From the NCBI RefSeq assembly GCF_030733745.1, contig NZ_JASHIK010000020.1, forward strand, positions 1 to 64,000: a stretch of 64,000 nucleotides of DNA, given 5' to 3'. Below, piece after piece: positions 61,101 through 64,000 of the stretch. Position 1 is the first letter of the stretch. Each line of letters begins with the position of its first letter. This stretch comes from Stappia sp. MMSF_3263 (GTDB lineage: Bacteria > Pseudomonadota > Alphaproteobacteria > Rhizobiales > Stappiaceae). The notes beneath the pieces are model-generated. The model was given only the letters and a program-made list of their open reading frames with translations, made no database searches and was not told the origin of the DNA. A program made the translations under genes and the position numbers.

Positions 61101-61596
61101 TCAGCCCTTCGACGGCCGTTGCCAGCCGGCGAAGCTGATCCATCTGAGCCTGTGAGGGATTTCGTGGCTTGGTGTCGATCACGCAGAGAGAGCCAAGCAT
61201 GTGCTCGCCGTCCAGAGACAACGGGCAGCCCGCGTAGAACCGGACACCCAAGGCACCTGTCACAAGCGGGTTGTTGGCGAAGCGCTCGTCGGCCAACGCG
61301 TCCGGCACGACAAACGGCTCGGACCCGAGAATCGTGTGCCGGCAAAAGGCCACGTCGCGACTTGTGCTGTCGATGTCGAGCCCGCAGCGCGCCTTGAACC
61401 ACTGCTCGTCCTCGTCGACCAGCGCCACGAAGGCCACCGGGCAGTCAAACAGTGTCGCCGCGACCTCGACGATCGCGTCGAATTCCGGGCTCTTTCCGGA
61501 ACGCATGATCCCGAGACGATGCAGCGCCTGAAGGCGACTCTCCTCGTTTCGCGGCAGCGGATCGGTCGAGAACGAATTCATCAGCGCAGTATGCAT
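58183..61596 (-). CDS. GAF-PAS-GGDEF protein with degenerate EAL domain
   Basis: 1137 residues. Order: GAF (about 20-170; FDCPVAFVALVDEDEQWFKA), a PAS with PAC (about 190-305), further PAS domains (about 315-440, 445-565 and 580-695), GGDEF (about 700-880) and an EAL-like domain (about 910-1137). The GGDEF site RVGGDEFAVVL is intact, so c-di-GMP synthesis is plausible. In the EAL-like domain the expected EAL is HAV (GYHAVGG), DDFG is LDRFG and QGYLFG is GTGRLFG, so phosphodiesterase activity is unlikely. No membrane segment; probably a cytoplasmic light, redox or ligand sensor. Start uncertain: ATG 61596 used, alternatives ATG 61581 and TTG 61617. Confidence 0.87.
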   Translation of the reverse strand: MHTALMNSFSTDPLPRNEESRLQALHRLGIMRSGKSPEFDAIVEVAATLFDCPVAFVALVDEDEQWFKARCGLDIDSTSRDVAFCRHTILGSEPFVVPDALADERFANNPLVTGALGVRFYAGCPLSLDGEHMLGSLCVIDTKPRNPSQAQMDQLRRLATAVEGLIGSYANAAEADRLREETNRQRALVETQSELIAQTTSVSGVGGWELDLERGTLTWSEQTRALHEVDDSYVPDIEKAVGFFAPDVQPALREATRAACEDALPFSLELPLLTARGRERWVRTAGRPVLHDGRVVRIIGAIRDVTDRKTAELRLQHSEALYRSTLESLSEGVIVVDSDGAVISCNPAALVMLGIDTRELAGTRLSDLDLCFVEKSRDQAPLGNLLADGAADPSRLSNTVAGLSLPGGRGLRWLNLNAVPFDSPADGAEAGVVISLGDITETVRQAMTLEGVFQNYPGAVVYFDEEHKVAGWNRNFEVLLDVTPEYLANRPSLEDYVRMNAERGEYGVGDVERLTRERLEAILGSNIHSYERSRPNGTVVDIRGTFLPGGGLLSTFMDITDRKQIEHRLIEKERVAREKSDELETVLANMNQGVSVFDRNGQLLLWNDNYVWLFERHLKDLRQGVRLEELVLAEGTCGETREDVDRHVAELRRKLLAGETVRSLFHLRSGRVISTVHAPLPDGGWVGTHEDVTEREAAANQVLYAARHDTLTGLANRTYLNEQLGELVARPEPPGQDAASGTCAGILMLIDLDRFKPVNDALGHNAGDQLLREVAERLRQCVRDSDIVGRVGGDEFAVVLSSASGMSWPSDLAETIARRILDAMEPPFVIDGSGVRIGASIGIAPVLPGAGISDLMRKADAALYAVKNEGRNNFRIYRASDRLADNQALGARSRRHAAPLAGRPAATVETSEVMFQPVVCLRTSEVRGYHAVGGRNSELEETPGTDAHQDVAALEASTSAVIGTLVENATAWPDDYLIALDLSVRQFGLETLPAIVSAAVKKRSFDPSRLHLQVSDGYFLVNAADAMRRLRDLRSVGARLVLDRFGSDSSSLRLLGRFRFDALRMDRAGLDDVLAGERGETVMRALVSVAGTLGVNVGVDGVDSEEHLALLRAAGCVRGTGRLFGPPMPAEALRFVA

Positions 61597-61895
61597 GGAA
61601 GGAGTAAACGCTTCCAAACAATCACAAGAAAATTCTACTGATTGGGAAAAATGCCCTTAACCGTGTCCGAAGCGCTACAGGTTCAGCAAAGTAACGCAGC
61701 GACACTTCTACCAGTACACTGCCGCATGGCTGCGCTCTGCTCCCGGTCGAGCCTCCCGTCCGGGTTCCGTCCCGAGCCGCTGCGTCCGGACCGCCAGCTC
61801 CGTTGCCAAGAATGAAGTTTCCGAAGCAGCTCGCACGGAGGCAATCGGCATGTCCGACCGCACCGACCCGCCATCCTTTCCAGGGCGTCATCTTC
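61597..61895. other. Intergenic region with no gene seen
   Basis: About 300 bp between the GGDEF gene start and the monooxygenase stop. It is locally AT-rich near 61615-61660, which may hold the promoter of the GGDEF gene. No protein-like frame, tRNA or convincing terminator was found. Confidence 0.5.
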
Positions 61896-62186
61896 CTAGG
61901 GCGTCACCTTCGCGAAGGTGAGCACGGTCTTGTCCGCCACCATCTCGCCGATGGCGCCGTCGAAGGCGAGAAAATGCGCGGTCGTCATGTGCGCCTGAAA
62001 GGCCGCCTCGTCATCGTAAAGTTCATAGAGAAACACCTTGTCGGGTCTCGACGGATCGGTACAGACGTCGAACCGCCGGCACCCCTCCTCCGTCTCCACG
62101 GAAGCGCGGGCATTGGCCTCGATCAACGGCCTGAAGCTCTCCGCCGCACCGGCGTGCAACGTGAAACTCACTGTCACTGCAAACAT
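61896..62186 (-). CDS. Antibiotic biosynthesis monooxygenase (YgiN-like) domain protein
   Basis: 96-residue dimeric alpha-beta barrel protein of the ABM family, which includes quinol monooxygenases and small haem or sugar-related enzymes. Features: VTVSFTLHAGAAESFRPLIE, ETEEGCRRFDVCTDPSRP, VFLYELYDDEAAFQAHMTTA and HF. The length is standard. It stands 152 bp from the SDR gene upstream on the same strand; in sugar-acid catabolic operons such proteins are common accessory members, so it may belong with the SDR/SMP-30 pair. Confidence 0.88.
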   Translation of the reverse strand: MFAVTVSFTLHAGAAESFRPLIEANARASVETEEGCRRFDVCTDPSRPDKVFLYELYDDEAAFQAHMTTAHFLAFDGAIGEMVADKTVLTFAKVTP

Positions 62187-62337
62187 CTTCGAATCTCCTC
62201 ACCTGCCGGAACAAGCGCACCATAGCCGCCAGAACAACGGGCACACAGGCGAGGCGGACGGAAAGTCGCGACTGCAACAGCACGGAGCAGTCAGCTCAGC
62301 CGGCAGGCGATCATGCAGCAGATCCAACTTGAGCCGG

Positions 62338-63105
62338 TCAGTAACCGCCCGAAAGCACGACCGTCTCGCCGGTCATGAAGCTGCAGGCGCCGGAGGCCAG
62401 GAAGATCGCCGCGCCGACCATTTCGGAAGGATCGCCGGCCCGGCCCATCCAGTTGAGTTCACGCACATAGGCCTCCCAGCCATCCGGGTCCGCCTGTTTA
62501 CGGCCGGCGTTGCGGTCGGTATCGACCAGCCCTGGCGCCAGGGTGTTCAGCAGCACGCCGTGGCGCGCATAGTCCCGCGCCTGGCTTTGCACGATGTTGT
62601 GCTGGGCCGCCTTGGTCGCGGCATAGGCGGTGACGACAGCCTTCGGTCGCAGCTGGTTGATCGAACCGATATTGACCACCCGCCCCCAACCCCGCGCCGC
62701 CATGCGCGGCAGGCAGGCCTGCAGCATTTCTACCGTCGAGCGCAGGTTGACCGACAGTTGCAGGTCGAGATCCTCTTCGGTGAGATGCGCAAGGTCGGCA
62801 TTGACCTGGGCCGAGGCGTTGATGACAAGAATATCGAGGCGCCCGGCAAGCTCCTCCGCAGCCTCGATCAGCCGGCGTCCCGCGCCGCGCACTCCAAGGT
62901 CGCCGGAAAGCTCCAGCGCCCGCCCCCCTTCCCTCTCGATCGCCACTCTGGTTTCCAGCGTCGAAGCTTCGCTCTGGCCGTGCACGATCACGCTGGCGCC
63001 GGCGCCGGCCAACCCCCGGGCAATGGCGGCGCCAATCCCCCGGCTCGATCCGGTGACAAGCGCAACGCGGCCGGAGAGGCCGAAAACGTCCTGCAGCGAG
63101 GTCAT
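62338..63105 (-). CDS. SDR family oxidoreductase
   Basis: 255-residue classical short-chain dehydrogenase. Cofactor loop VALVTGSSRGIGAAIARGL; NASA in place of the usual NNAG (LVINASAQVN); catalytic Ser in VVNIGSINQLRP and Tyr-x3-Lys in VVTAYAATKAAQHN; C-terminal FMTGETVVLSGGY. It resembles gluconate 5-dehydrogenase or 2-keto-3-deoxy-acid dehydrogenase types. Start 63105 overlaps the SMP-30 stop (ATGA), so a sugar lactone followed by sugar-acid oxidation is plausible. No intergenic promoter is possible between them. Confidence 0.9.
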   Translation of the reverse strand: MTSLQDVFGLSGRVALVTGSSRGIGAAIARGLAGAGASVIVHGQSEASTLETRVAIEREGGRALELSGDLGVRGAGRRLIEAAEELAGRLDILVINASAQVNADLAHLTEEDLDLQLSVNLRSTVEMLQACLPRMAARGWGRVVNIGSINQLRPKAVVTAYAATKAAQHNIVQSQARDYARHGVLLNTLAPGLVDTDRNAGRKQADPDGWEAYVRELNWMGRAGDPSEMVGAAIFLASGACSFMTGETVVLSGGY

Positions 63106-64000
63106 GCGGGTAATCCGGCAGAGGGAGCGAACAGCGTCACCGGCGTCCCGCGCCAGCCCGGCCGGCAGGCGAACAGCCCGCCCGACAGCGGCGCCTCGGA
63201 CAGGGTCGAGGCCGGCAGGCGTGTGCGTGCGCTGGTGATGTAGAGTGTTGCCATGTCTTCGCCGCCAAAGGCGACGCTTGTGGGACGGGGCACGGGCAGG
63301 TCGATGCTGCGCTCCAGCCGCCCGTCCGGCAGATAGCGGTTGACCCGCCACCCATCCCAGATCGCGCACCAGATACCGCCATCGCTGTCGACCGCGATGC
63401 CGTCCGGACGGCCCTCCGCCTCCGGGATCCGGGCAAGCACCCGCCGGTTGGCAAGCACACCCTCGCCAGGGCGGAAGTCATAAGCGTAGATCAGGCCGGG
63501 GACGGTATCGACGAAATAGAAGACGCTGTTGTCCGGGCTCCATGCCATGCCGTTGCCGACCGAGATACCGCTTTCCTTGCGCGCGACCGTACCATCGGCG
63601 CCGACCCGGTAGAGCGCGCCGCTGGGCTTGCTCGCATCGAGGCGCATGGAGCCGACCCAGATTGCACCGCCGGGGCCGACCTTGGCATCGTTGAGGCGGT
63701 TTTCCTGGATGCCCGCCTCCGGATCGACAAGCGTGTCGAGGCGCCCGCTGGCGAAATCGAGAAACTCGATCCCGTCCTGCGTCGCGGCAACCAATCGTCC
63801 GTCCGCGCATGGCATCACCGCGCTAACCAGCTTGCCCGTCTCGCAGATCTCGTTGCGGCCGCTTTCCGGATCGAAACGGTAGACCGCCGGATGCAGGATA
63901 TCGACCCAGCAGAGTTTTCGCGTCACGGGGTCCCAGACCGGAGCTTCGCCAAGCTGGGCGCCCCACGGCAACACACAGGCAAGATCGTCCGGCGTCTGCG
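63102..64000 (-). CDS. SMP-30/gluconolactonase family protein (5' end beyond window)
   Basis: Six-bladed propeller lactonase; about 298 residues are visible and the frame is still open at the right edge (QTPDDLACVLPWGAQLGEAP), so the start probably lies outside the window. Metal-site residues: Glu in AQLGEAPVWDP, Asn in QENRLNDAKVGPGG, Asn in VGNGMAWSPDNSVFY and Asp in GRPDGIAVDSDGGIW, as in gluconolactonase and regucalcin. It hydrolyses a sugar lactone, probably in the cytoplasm. It is coupled by ATGA to the SDR gene. The operon likely continues to the right. Confidence 0.9.
   Translation of the reverse strand, partial: QTPDDLACVLPWGAQLGEAPVWDPVTRKLCWVDILHPAVYRFDPESGRNEICETGKLVSAVMPCADGRLVAATQDGIEFLDFASGRLDTLVDPEAGIQENRLNDAKVGPGGAIWVGSMRLDASKPSGALYRVGADGTVARKESGISVGNGMAWSPDNSVFYFVDTVPGLIYAYDFRPGEGVLANRRVLARIPEAEGRPDGIAVDSDGGIWCAIWDGWRVNRYLPDGRLERSIDLPVPRPTSVAFGGEDMATLYITSARTRLPASTLSEAPLSGGLFACRPGWRGTPVTLFAPSAGLPA

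Overview
The window is a GC-rich chromosomal segment of an alphaproteobacterium, most likely of the order Hyphomicrobiales (Rhizobiales) and perhaps close to Stappiaceae. The support is gene content only: the core block hisD - UPF0262 - small phosphatase - infA - maf - yacG, a DUF2585 and a DUF2948 protein, two TRAP solute receptors, an Ehu-type amino-acid ABC transporter with EutB/EutC, and many GntR/FCD regulators. No rRNA, CRISPR array or intact prophage was seen. One tRNA-Phe(GAA) is present, and one short AT-rich island carries decayed mobile-element genes.

Layout. 0-9 kb: a TRAP receptor divergent from a GntR regulator, a PadR-GyrI pair, a HAD hydrolase divergent from a LysR regulator, an L,D-transpeptidase lipoprotein, an FCD regulator and an ABC-F ATPase. 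9.1-11.3 kb: AT-rich island with a truncated serine recombinase, three orphan small ORFs and an IS5-type transposase remnant. 11.3-12.7 kb: nsrR, a group III truncated haemoglobin and two small membrane proteins, all joined by ATGA overlaps. 12.8-19.7 kb: DUF2157/GDYXXLXY pair, Pit phosphate transporter, NUDIX hydrolase, prfC, DUF2585. 19.8-22.5 kb: two glycosyltransferase-like genes that overlap tail to tail. 22.6-28.3 kb: TetR, acyl-CoA dehydrogenase and a biotin-dependent acyl-CoA carboxylase. 28.3-30.1 kb: a DsbA-like protein and an NAD(P)-binding oxidoreductase divergent from an HxlR regulator.

30.1-43.0 kb is a catabolic region. A MocR-type regulator faces a TRAP transporter that is co-directional with class II HMG-CoA reductase and HMG-CoA lyase. 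This reads as a mevalonate uptake and degradation operon: mevalonate to HMG-CoA to acetoacetate plus acetyl-CoA. Next to it, on the other strand, is ehuB-C-D-A-eutB-eutC, resembling ectoine/hydroxyectoine utilisation but without eutA, eutD or eutE in view, with its own divergent GntR regulator.

44-51 kb holds what I consider the most interesting system. A TPR plus outer-membrane beta-barrel protein resembling Slam (type XI secretion) lies directly upstream of a 934-residue exported protein with an N-terminal FecR domain and a C-terminal TbpB/hemophilin-like barrel. A 5'-nucleotidase and a second, shorter FecR protein lie next to them. 51-58 kb is the hisD-to-yacG block, split between maf and yacG by an SDR and an AMP-dependent acyl-CoA ligase. 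58-64 kb: a GAF-PAS-GGDEF protein with a degenerate EAL domain, an ABM-family monooxygenase, and an SDR plus SMP-30 lactonase pair that runs off the right edge.
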